Source: Geomonas azotofigens
GTDB lineage: Bacteria > Desulfobacterota > Desulfuromonadia > Geobacterales > Geobacteraceae
NCBI RefSeq assembly: GCF_018919395.1
Contig: NZ_JAHLME010000002.1
Span: forward strand, 310,001 to 374,000
Length of the DNA: 64,000 bases
Direction of reading: 5' to 3'
Positions 16,651 to 26,605 of this stretch are shown in pieces; the first letter of the stretch is position 1, and each line of letters begins with the position of its first letter. The position numbers and the translations under genes are program-made. Under the pieces are notes generated by a model. That model saw only the letters and a list, made by a program, of their open reading frames with translations. It did no database searches and was not told where the DNA came from.

Positions 16651-17438
16651 TTCATCTCACGTCGGGTAAAGATAACGGTTGCCAAAACCACCAAGAGGGT
16701 CGTGTAGATGCAGAAGTACATTACGGGCAGAACCACGGCCTTCATGGACAAGGGGATCCCGTAAATCGCGTTGATCCTGAGATTGAAGGCACTGAAGTTA
16801 GGCAACAGATAGTAGAAAAACGAGGCTGCCTGTTTGACCACGGGAGACAGCGTCTTGGCCAGCGGGGAGTGGACATAATCGTAGGCCTGCTGCGAGGCGT
16901 TTCCGGCAAGGAACACGGAAATGGTGCCGAAAATGGGGAGAAAAAACGAGGTGCTGACCGTGGAAAACAAAAAGGCGTAGGCGACCAGCATGACGTATTT
17001 CAACAGATCGGCCGCGATGCACAAAACCAGATTCATCCAGACAATGGGGCGATCCGCAGGGTAAATTCCCGAGGCGAGCCAGATCATGCAGCAGGCGACC
17101 GCGCCAAGCACCAGCGTCGCCAGGAGCAGGAACAGGGCGACCGCGACGAACTTGCCAACCAGGTAGGAACTGCGACTGAGCGGGAGGCTGAGCACGCTGT
17201 AGGTGTAGCGGCGCTCGATGTCCTTCCAGAGCGAAGTGGCACCCAAGGAAATGGACAGTAGCAGGAGAATCAAGGAAAGCAGGGAAAGCGCGAGAGTAAT
17301 CGAGAGCTCAGTCACTTGCCGCATGGAAAGCGAGCTGACCGAGGGGATCAGCAGAAACAACAAGGCAACGACCACAATCCCATGAAAAACCCTGTCCCGA
17401 AAGATCGCCCGAAGGTTGACAGCAACTGTATTGAGCAT
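16647..17438 (-). CDS. ABC-2 family transporter permease
   Basis: 263 residues from the ATG at 17438 (MLNTVAVNLRAIFRDRVFHG); a GTG at 17453 is the alternative and has a GAGG almost touching it. The pattern, N-terminal basic stretch, one hydrophobic segment, a periplasmic loop and a cluster of about five further segments, is that of ABC-2 permeases. RRYTYSVLSLPLSRSSYLVGKFVAV is the typical cytoplasmic loop before the membrane core. It overlaps the following TPR gene by up to 4 bp. Together with the ATPase at 14889-15767 it forms a second exporter in the locus. The cargo is unknown; polysaccharide or another surface component is likely from context. Confidence 0.8.
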   Translation of the reverse strand: MLNTVAVNLRAIFRDRVFHGIVVVALLFLLIPSVSSLSMRQVTELSITLALSLLSLILLLLSISLGATSLWKDIERRYTYSVLSLPLSRSSYLVGKFVAVALFLLLATLVLGAVACCMIWLASGIYPADRPIVWMNLVLCIAADLLKYVMLVAYAFLFSTVSTSFFLPIFGTISVFLAGNASQQAYDYVHSPLAKTLSPVVKQAASFFYYLLPNFSAFNLRINAIYGIPLSMKAVVLPVMYFCIYTTLLVVLATVIFTRREMK

Positions 17439-17515
17439 ACCGCTTATCCGCACTCCTCATGTAAAAAAGACAGGATGTGAACCGCAACCTGGCAGGTGAA
17501 ATCCGAGGCACCATA

Positions 17516-17545
17516 GAAAACGGGATGCCGAAACATCCCGTTTTC
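17516..17545 (-). terminator. Rho-independent terminator after pilA/pilA-C
   Basis: A 12-bp perfect inverted repeat (GAAAACGGGATG / CATCCCGTTTTC) with a six-base loop. On the minus strand the GC-rich core is preceded by A residues and followed by TTTT, the usual intrinsic terminator arrangement. It lies 28 bp past the stop of the PilA-C gene, so it should end the short pilin transcript and separate it from the downstream ABC transporter genes. Confidence 0.8.
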
Positions 17546-17572
17546 CACGAACCCGATCGGTACCAGCTTAAC

Positions 17573-17992
17573 CTAGTAGGCAGTCCAACCGGCGACCCCG
17601 AAGTTGGTGTTGTTCAAAGCGGAGCCGAAATTGGCATTAGTCAAGGCGGTGCCGCTGGCGTTCTGCTTGAAGAAGATGGTGGTCGAATCGGACGCGGTAC
17701 CAAAAATCTTGGAGCCGTCTACATGCTTGGTGCCGATCGCGTAGCTGGAGCTCTGACCGATGCCCTTGTTTGCAGACTCGTAGTTGATGGTAGCGCTTAC
17801 TTTGGAAGACAGCTTGATCAGCGGGCTTTTAGCGTCAGTAGCGTTCTGCTGGGTGTTGCCGCCATAAATCGAAACGGCGGGGTTGGTTACGGCACCGCTG
17901 TCCATAGCGGTACCGGCAACGCCAGCGCCGGCAAAAGCGTACGACGAAGCGAACGAGAGCGAGAGAAGCGTTAAGGCGAGAACCTTTTTCAT
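17573..17992 (-). CDS. PilA-C type secreted protein (short pilin chaperone / pilin C-domain)
   Basis: 139 residues. A typical signal peptide (MKKVLALTLLSLSFASSYAFA, cleavage after AFA) precedes a small Ser/Thr/Gly/Ala-rich domain without cysteines. The position directly after pilA (35 bp), the ribosome site GGAGG before the ATG, and the sequence character agree with G. sulfurreducens GSU1497. There this protein is required for stability of the short PilA-N, and the two form a heterodimer in the pseudopilus model. Ordinary type IVa pilins carry this C-domain on the same polypeptide; here it is a separate exported protein. It is probably made from the pilA mRNA. Confidence 0.85.
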   Translation of the reverse strand: MKKVLALTLLSLSFASSYAFAGAGVAGTAMDSGAVTNPAVSIYGGNTQQNATDAKSPLIKLSSKVSATINYESANKGIGQSSSYAIGTKHVDGSKIFGTASDSTTIFFKQNASGTALTNANFGSALNNTNFGVAGWTAY

Positions 17993-18027
17993 TGTATCCT
18001 CCGATTTAGCAGATCTTATTATTGGGA

Positions 18028-18252
18028 TTAGTTGTATTCGTAGTATGCCGGGTAGGTCTGCACGTCGGCGTAGTACGCTTCCTGGCCGGTCTTCCAGTTC
18101 TTCAGGTCGGAGTTGGCGGCGGCGTTGAAGGCCTTCTCGCGGTAAGCGGAGAACTGCGGGATTGCGATGGCGGCCAGGATGCCGATGATCGCGACGACGA
18201 TCAAGAGCTCGATCAGGGTGAAGCCTTTGTTGCTTCTGATTTTGTTTAACAT
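18028..18252 (-). CDS. pilA: Short type IVa major pilin PilA (PilA-N)
   Basis: 74 residues: a ten-residue leader MLNKIRSNKG, then a mature 64-residue chain beginning FTLIELLIVVAIIG, with Phe1 and Glu5 as expected for prepilin peptidase PilD cleavage and N-methylation. There is no globular C-terminal domain. Mature aromatic residues are F1, F24, Y27, F32, W43, Y50, Y51, Y57, Y60, Y61 and Y63, eleven against about six in the G. sulfurreducens pilin. The start has AGGAG six bases upstream. The reading frame is open far upstream but contains no ATG, GTG or TTG between the predicted transcription start and this ATG. It is the pilus or pseudopilus subunit assembled by the PilB-C-T machinery encoded next to it. 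Confidence 0.95.
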   Translation of the reverse strand: MLNKIRSNKGFTLIELLIVVAIIGILAAIAIPQFSAYREKAFNAAANSDLKNWKTGQEAYYADVQTYPAYYEYN

Positions 18253-18311
18253 CTGTTTCTCCTTTTCGTTGGTGGATTGCCGATTGGAAGATCTGGTTAG
18301 ATCATCGGTAC

Positions 18312-18328
18312 CGCAAGACGTGTTCCAT
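18312..18328 (-). promoter_or_regulatory. Second candidate sigma-54 promoter of pilA (proximal)
   Basis: On the minus strand the sequence is ATGGAACACGTCTTGCG, with the GG and GC doublets again correctly spaced, but with a poorer -24 element (TGGAAC) and G after TTGC. It begins three bases downstream of the stronger site, so only one of them could be used at a time. Predicted start near 18301, leader about 50 bases. Confidence 0.4.
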
Positions 18329-18330
18329 AG

Positions 18331-18347
18331 AGCAACATATGGGCCAA
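18331..18347 (-). promoter_or_regulatory. Candidate sigma-54 promoter of pilA (distal)
   Basis: Read on the minus strand the 17 bases are TTGGCCCATATGTTGCT. The invariant GG and GC doublets are correctly spaced and the match to YTGGCACGrNNNTTGCW is good (TGGC-C, TTGCT). Predicted transcription would start near 18320, giving a leader of about 68 bases before the pilA ATG. The gene for the sigma-54 activator PilR lies just upstream, and pilA in G. sulfurreducens is known to depend on RpoN and PilR. Confidence 0.7.
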
Positions 18348-18470
18348 AACAACGAAACAGATAAAAACGGAGTAAATTGAGGGACTTTGCAACCAGTGAC
18401 AGGTCTGACACAACGCCCAGAAACGTCACAGCGACAATTTTGGCGACGATACGGTGACGTTTTTTGTCAG

Positions 18471-19844
<1,374 letters not shown>

Positions 19845-19940
19845 TTACAAAACCTCGCTCACTAGTCTCAGTATAAATCGTCCAACCGTATGAAGACGCG
19901 CGGCGCCGGGGCACGCTCCCCCAGGCCCAAAGCCCTGCCC

Positions 19941-21566
19941 TTACGCCGGCAGGTGGAGCGTGACGGTGGTGCCCTTCCCTTCGGCGCTGCTTATGGCCAT
20001 CCTGCCGCCGTTGGTTTCCACGATCCGGTACACCGTGGCAAGGCCCAACCCCGTCCCCCCTTTTTTGGTGGTGAAAAAGGGTTCGAAGACCCGCTTCACG
20101 TCGTCCTGGCTCATGCCGGAGCCGCTGTCCCTAATGTCGACGCGCGCCTCACAGGGGCAACCGCTCTCCTGGACCAGCGCGCCGTCGATGCGGATGCGGC
20201 CGTCTCCCGCGATGGCCTCGGCCGCGTTCACCAGGAGATTCCAGAACACCTGCGTGCACTGGTCCTTGTCGAACTGCACCACCAACTCGCCGGGGAGCTG
20301 GTTGTCGACCTCGACCCCTTCCATCCTGGGATCGGTGGCGAGCAGCGCGCAGAGGTCGGCGATGACCCGGTGCAGGTTGAGCGGCACCTTGGCGGGCTGG
20401 TTGGGCTTGGCGTAAGAGAGGAAATCGCGTAACAGGCCGTCCAGGCGGTCGGTCTCCCTCAGTATGATGGAGAACAGGCGCTCATCCTTTTGGTCCACCC
20501 AGGGGCGCAGCGCGACCAGTTGTACCGAGCCGCTGATCGCCGCCAGGGGGTTGCGTATCTCGTGGGCCATCTTCGCTGAAAGCTCGCCCAGCGCGGCCAG
20601 GCGGTCCGCCCGCTTCAACTCGGCCGCCATGCGCTTCAGCTCGGTCAGGTCGTGCAGGTCAAAGATCGCCCCTACCGGCGCTCCCGTCTTGTCCAGCAAC
20701 GGAACCGTCTTGTAGGACAGCAGCAGTTCCTTGCCGTCCGCCCCCTTGTGTTGAAACTCCCCCTGCCCCGCCTCGAAGAAGGTCGACTGGAACCGCGAGC
20801 AGCCCGGGAGGACGTCGGTGAGCAGGCGGTCGTAGGCGTCCTGCTGGGAGACCCCGGTCAGCAGTTCGGCGTAGCGGTTGAAGACCCGGATCCTGCCGTT
20901 GACATTGATGGTCAAAAGACCGCTGTCGATGGTCGAAACGATGCAGGAATTGAGGCGTTCCAGCTCCTCGTAGTCGATCGCCTTTTCTTGCAGCGCGCTC
21001 TCGGATACCCGAGCCCGCTCGGCCAGGTGCCCGGCCAGAAAGGCGGTCAGGAAAAACGAGGCGCAGTGGAGAAAGATCAGGTAGAACAGGTACTCGGCGC
21101 CCCACTGCTGCGCGGGATACGGGGAAAGCCCCAGGGGAACCAGCTTGCCGTAGTACTGGAAGTCAAGGATGGCGCCGTAGAAGATGACGCATAGCGACGC
21201 GGTATAGTAGGCCTGGGAACGGGCCAGCAGCACACTGGCGCTGATGATCGACAGAAAGTAGAGAAAAGCGTAGTGGGAGGTGACGCCACCGGAAACCAGG
21301 ATCAGGACGGTGACCAGGATGAGGTCCCAGACGATCTGGAGATGGGTCAGGGTACGGGTGGTCCTGTCGGACGCTTTGCGCAGCACCACCAGTGAAAGGA
21401 TCGAAAAGAGGTAAGTGGCGCCCAGCAACCGGACCAGCACTTTGCCGGCTACCTCGCCACTTACGTCGTAGGTGTGTACGTCAAGATAAACGGTGGTGAC
21501 GAGGAAGACCGATACCACCAGCAGTCTCAGCAGTATGAACCAGAAGACTTTCTTCTTTTCGATCAT
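19941..21566 (-). CDS. pilS: Sensor histidine kinase PilS
   Basis: 541 residues. Six hydrophobic segments in the first 180 residues are followed by a PAS domain (about 205-310), a HisKA dimerisation helix with His335 in AKMAHEIRNPLAA, and a HATPase domain with FWNLLVNAAEAI (N box), DSGSGM (G1) and KGGTGLGLATV (G2). In Pseudomonas PilS senses the level of pilin in the inner membrane and signals to PilR. The gene starts 5 bp after pilC and precedes pilR. Membrane topology and domain order match PilS rather than NtrB. Confidence 0.9.
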   Translation of the reverse strand: MIEKKKVFWFILLRLLVVSVFLVTTVYLDVHTYDVSGEVAGKVLVRLLGATYLFSILSLVVLRKASDRTTRTLTHLQIVWDLILVTVLILVSGGVTSHYAFLYFLSIISASVLLARSQAYYTASLCVIFYGAILDFQYYGKLVPLGLSPYPAQQWGAEYLFYLIFLHCASFFLTAFLAGHLAERARVSESALQEKAIDYEELERLNSCIVSTIDSGLLTINVNGRIRVFNRYAELLTGVSQQDAYDRLLTDVLPGCSRFQSTFFEAGQGEFQHKGADGKELLLSYKTVPLLDKTGAPVGAIFDLHDLTELKRMAAELKRADRLAALGELSAKMAHEIRNPLAAISGSVQLVALRPWVDQKDERLFSIILRETDRLDGLLRDFLSYAKPNQPAKVPLNLHRVIADLCALLATDPRMEGVEVDNQLPGELVVQFDKDQCTQVFWNLLVNAAEAIAGDGRIRIDGALVQESGCPCEARVDIRDSGSGMSQDDVKRVFEPFFTTKKGGTGLGLATVYRIVETNGGRMAISSAEGKGTTVTLHLPA

Positions 21567-21571
21567 CCAGC

Positions 21572-22795
21572 TTAACCGCCAACCGCGCCGGCCAACTTGA
21601 AGATCGGGAGATACATGGCGATGACCAGACCGCCGACCGTGGTGCCGAGGAACACCATGAGCAAAGGCTCCATCATGGAGGTGAGGGCCCCGACGGCGTC
21701 GTCGACCTCGTCATCGTAGAAATCCGCGATCTTGTTGAGCATGGCATCCATGGCGCCGGTCGCCTCGCCGACGGAGATCATCTGCACCACCATCGGCGGG
21801 AACACGCCGCTCTCGGCGAGCGGCTCGGCGATGGTCTTACCCTCGGAGATGGACTGCCGCACGTTGTAGATGGCCTCTTCGACGACCTTGTTCCCCGCCG
21901 TCCTGGCGACGATGTCGAGACCATCCATGATGGGTACGCCGGAACTGATCATGGTCCCCAGGGTGCGGGTGAACTTGGCAACGGAGACCTTGCGGATCAG
22001 GGGGCCGGCAATGGGCGCCTTGAGCGCGAAGGCGTCGAGCACCTTCCTGCCGCTGGTGGTGTTGTAGTATTTGCCGATGCCGTATTTGATCCCGAAGAGG
22101 ACGGCGATGATCACCACGATGTACTTGACCAGGAAGTTGGAAAGCGCGATGACGAATTTGGTCGGCGCCGGCAACTCGCCGCCGAAGTCGGCGAACATCT
22201 TCGCGAAGGTCGGGATGACGAAGATCAGGATGACGCCGACCACGATGACGGCGATGGACATGATGGTGATCGGATAGACCATGGCGCCCTTGACCTGCTT
22301 CTTGAGCTTCATCGCCTTCTCGATGTAGGCGGCAAGCCTGGCAAGGATGGTGTCGAGGATACCGCCCACCTCGCCCGCCGCGACCAGGTTGACGTAGAGC
22401 TGGTCGAAAGCCTTCGGGTGCTTGGCCAGGGCGTCGGCGAAAGTGGAGCCGCTCTCGACGCTCTCCTTCACCTTCACCAGAATGTCCTTGAAGGTCTTGT
22501 TCTCCTGTTGCCCGGAGAGGATATCCAGACACTGCACCAGCGGCAGGCCGGAATCGATCATGGTGGCGAACTGGCGGGTGAAGACGACCAGGTCCTTGGT
22601 CTCGATCTTCTTGGGACCGCCCAGGCCGGGGATCTTGAGCTCCATCGAGAGCCCCTTGCCGTGCTCCTTGACGGTGATGCCGGAGAAACCGTATCTCTTG
22701 AGCTGCGCCTCCACCATGGATGCGCTGGCGGCTTCCATGACGCCCTTTTGGACGCCCCCCGCCTTGCTCTTTGCTTCCCAATCGAATTTTGTCAT
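21572..22795 (-). CDS. pilC: Type IV pilus inner-membrane platform protein PilC
   Basis: 407 residues, the usual length. Two tandem GspF domains each contain three helical cytoplasmic regions and a hydrophobic segment (KGAMVYPITIMSIAVIVVGVILIFVIPTF near the middle, LLMVFLGTTVGGLVIAMYLPIF at the end). Conserved landmarks are FTRQFATMIDSGLPLVQ and the second copy ISSGVPIMDGL. PilC is the platform through which the PilB and PilT ATPases act on the pilin. The gene lies between pilT and pilS, in the order known for Geobacter. Confidence 0.93.
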   Translation of the reverse strand: MTKFDWEAKSKAGGVQKGVMEAASASMVEAQLKRYGFSGITVKEHGKGLSMELKIPGLGGPKKIETKDLVVFTRQFATMIDSGLPLVQCLDILSGQQENKTFKDILVKVKESVESGSTFADALAKHPKAFDQLYVNLVAAGEVGGILDTILARLAAYIEKAMKLKKQVKGAMVYPITIMSIAVIVVGVILIFVIPTFAKMFADFGGELPAPTKFVIALSNFLVKYIVVIIAVLFGIKYGIGKYYNTTSGRKVLDAFALKAPIAGPLIRKVSVAKFTRTLGTMISSGVPIMDGLDIVARTAGNKVVEEAIYNVRQSISEGKTIAEPLAESGVFPPMVVQMISVGEATGAMDAMLNKIADFYDDEVDDAVGALTSMMEPLLMVFLGTTVGGLVIAMYLPIFKLAGAVGG

Positions 22796-22835
22796 TACGT
22801 GCTCCTCTCCCGGCGCCGGCCGGGACTGGCTGCTG

Positions 22836-23939
22836 CTATCGTTGCGACGGACGCCTCATTTGCGCCGCCCCCGCCCCTCCCGGGGCGAGCATCTGCTTCA
22901 ACTCGTCGGGCTCTGACGAACGGCCCAGTGCGTCGTCGACCGTGATGACACGACGCGACAAAAGATTCATCAGGCACTGGTTCATGGTCTGCATGCCGAA
23001 TTTATCCTGGCCCACCTGCATCTGCGAGTAGATCTGGTGCACCTTGTCCTCGCGGATCAGGTTCCTGATGGCGGGATTGGGGACCATCACCTCCAGCGCC
23101 AGCGCGCGTCCCGGCCCGGTCGCTTTCGGGATCAGCGTCTGGGACATGACCCCTTCCAGCACGAAGGAGAGCTGGGTCCTCACCTGGGTCTGCTGGTAGG
23201 GGGGGAAAACGTCGATGATCCTGTTCATGGTCTGGGCGCAGGAGTTGGTATGCAGCGTGGCGAAGCAGAGGTGACCCGTCTCGGCGAGGGTCAGCGCCGC
23301 CTCGATGGTCTCCAGGTCGCGCAGCTCGCCGATCAGGACCACGTCCGGGTCCTGGCGCAGCACGTACTTGAGCGCATGCTTGAAGCTCTTGGTGTCGGCG
23401 CCGACCTCGCGCTGGTTCACGATGCATCCCTTGTGCGGGTGCAGGTACTCGATCGGGTCCTCGACGGTGACGATGTGGTCGTGCCGGTTGATGTTGATGT
23501 GGTCGATCATCGACGCGAGCGTGGTCGACTTGCCGGAGCCGGTCGGCCCGGTGACGAGGATCAGGCCGCGCGGCTTGTCGCACAGCGCCCTGACCACCGG
23601 GGGAAGCCCCAGTTCCTCGAAGGTGAGGATCTTGTACGGGATCACCCTAAAGACGCCGGCGACCGCGCCGCGCTGCACGAAGATGTTCCCCCTAAAGCGC
23701 GACAGCCCCTTGACGCCAAAGGAGAGGTCCAGCTCGTTGTCCTCTTCGAACCTGTGCTTTTGCGCGTCGGTGAGGATGCTGTAGCAGAGCTGCTTGGTCT
23801 CGATGGCGGTGAGCGGCGGGACGTCGATCGGGGTGAGTCTACCGTCGATGCGGATCTGCGGCGAGGTATTGGTGGTGATGTGGAGGTCGGAACCGCCCCT
23901 CTCCACCAGTTCCTTGAGCATTTGGTGAAAGTTGATCAT
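22836..23939 (-). CDS. pilT: Pilus retraction ATPase PilT
   Basis: 367 residues. Walker A is GPTGSGKST (131-139), the Asp box VTVEDPIEYLH follows, then the Walker B region VVLIGELRDLETIEAAL and the His box GHLCFATLHTNS. The PilT-specific AIRNLIRE motif, essential for retraction, is present at 290-297. The gene lies 32 bp after pilB. The copy encoded in the G. sulfurreducens pil operon is called pilT4; other paralogues usually exist elsewhere in such genomes. The hexamer depolymerises pili from the cytoplasmic side. Confidence 0.93.
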   Translation of the reverse strand: MINFHQMLKELVERGGSDLHITTNTSPQIRIDGRLTPIDVPPLTAIETKQLCYSILTDAQKHRFEEDNELDLSFGVKGLSRFRGNIFVQRGAVAGVFRVIPYKILTFEELGLPPVVRALCDKPRGLILVTGPTGSGKSTTLASMIDHININRHDHIVTVEDPIEYLHPHKGCIVNQREVGADTKSFKHALKYVLRQDPDVVLIGELRDLETIEAALTLAETGHLCFATLHTNSCAQTMNRIIDVFPPYQQTQVRTQLSFVLEGVMSQTLIPKATGPGRALALEVMVPNPAIRNLIREDKVHQIYSQMQVGQDKFGMQTMNQCLMNLLSRRVITVDDALGRSSEPDELKQMLAPGGAGAAQMRRPSQR

Positions 23940-23971
23940 GAATACCTCGTCTTCGTTACCCTTTCGTGGCG

Positions 23972-25678
<1,707 letters not shown>

Positions 25679-25707
25679 AGCTACCTCAGGGGTTAAATAT
25701 CCTGTGA

Positions 25708-25736
25708 ATGGTATTTTGTAATCACGTTAATGTCAA
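25708..25736 (-). promoter_or_regulatory. Sigma-70-type promoter candidate for the pil genes
   Basis: On the minus strand TTGACA and TACCAT are separated by 17 bases, ending 29 bases upstream of the pilB ATG. The -35 is a perfect consensus and the -10 matches four of six bases. It would drive pilB-T-C-S-R as one transcript, separate from the sigma-54-type control of pilA. Confidence 0.55.
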
Positions 25737-25750
25737 GGAATTGCTCTAAC

Positions 25751-26605
25751 CTACAAAACCGCGGCCAGCGCGCCCTCCATGCACCCCCGGGGTGGCGTGG
25801 CGCCGGTCCAGATCCTGAAGGCAGCCTCCCCCTGGGCGACCAGCATCCCGAAGCCGTTGGCGCAGGGGATCCCCAAGGCGCCCGCCTGGGCAAGGAGCGG
25901 GGTAACCGGCGGCGCATAGACCATGTCGTAGACGCACGCCCCCGGCGCGAGGGAGGAGAGAGCGAGTCCAGCAAACGAGTCCCCCGCCATCCCGACCGAT
26001 GTGGTGTTGACCACGAGGTCGAAGGAGCCCATGAAGCCGGGGTCGGCAAGCGAGGCGAGACCGCCCCCCTCGCACCGGGTCGCCGTCAGGCGCGCGCCCA
26101 CCAGGTGCGCCAGCGCGACCGCGGCATCCGTGGAACGGTTGGCGATGGCGATGCCGGCGGCCCCGGCGGCGGCCAGCGACACCACGGCGCTGCGGGCCGC
26201 CCCCCCGGCGCCCAACACCAGGACCCGCTTCCCCTCGGGGTCGCAGCCCAGTTTCTCGCGCAGCGCGGCGATCAGGCCGATGCCGTCGGTATTGTACCCG
26301 AAGAGCCGTCCTTCCCGCGCCACCACGGTGTTGACCGCGCCGATCAGCTCCGCCTCCGGGGTGACCTGGTCAAGCAGGGGAATGATGGCGACCTTGTGGG
26401 GGATGGTGACGCTGAAGCCGGCCACACCGAGCGACTTGAGCCCCGCGATACCCTCGGCCAGGCGCTCGGGCGCCACCGGGAAGGGAACGTAGATCCAGTC
26501 GAGATCCAGAGCCTGGAAGGCCGCGTTGTGCAGCACCGGCGAGAGCGAGTGCGACACCGGCCAGCCGATGATCCCGGTTACCGTGGTCTTTCCGGTGATG
26601 GCCAT
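25751..26605 (-). CDS. aroE: Shikimate dehydrogenase
   Basis: 284 residues. It reduces 3-dehydroshikimate with NADPH in the pathway to aromatic amino acids. Typical motifs are GWPVSHSLSPVLHNAAF (substrate binding), VTIPHK with the catalytic Lys, GAVNTVV and NTDGIGL. The Rossmann segment VLVLGAGGAARSAVVSL with ANRST follows. The start could be ATG at 26605 (TGATG overlap with the upstream gene) or GTG at 26608. The neighbouring DUF2723 gene is not functionally related, so the pair may simply share a transcript. Confidence 0.92.
   Translation of the reverse strand: MAITGKTTVTGIIGWPVSHSLSPVLHNAAFQALDLDWIYVPFPVAPERLAEGIAGLKSLGVAGFSVTIPHKVAIIPLLDQVTPEAELIGAVNTVVAREGRLFGYNTDGIGLIAALREKLGCDPEGKRVLVLGAGGAARSAVVSLAAAGAAGIAIANRSTDAAVALAHLVGARLTATRCEGGGLASLADPGFMGSFDLVVNTTSVGMAGDSFAGLALSSLAPGACVYDMVYAPPVTPLLAQAGALGIPCANGFGMLVAQGEAAFRIWTGATPPRGCMEGALAAVL

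Noticed and set aside
18382-18405. A third sigma-54-like sequence (TGTCAC...TTGC) upstream of pilA
   Set aside because: Only three bases separate the two elements where five are needed, so GG and GC spacing is wrong.
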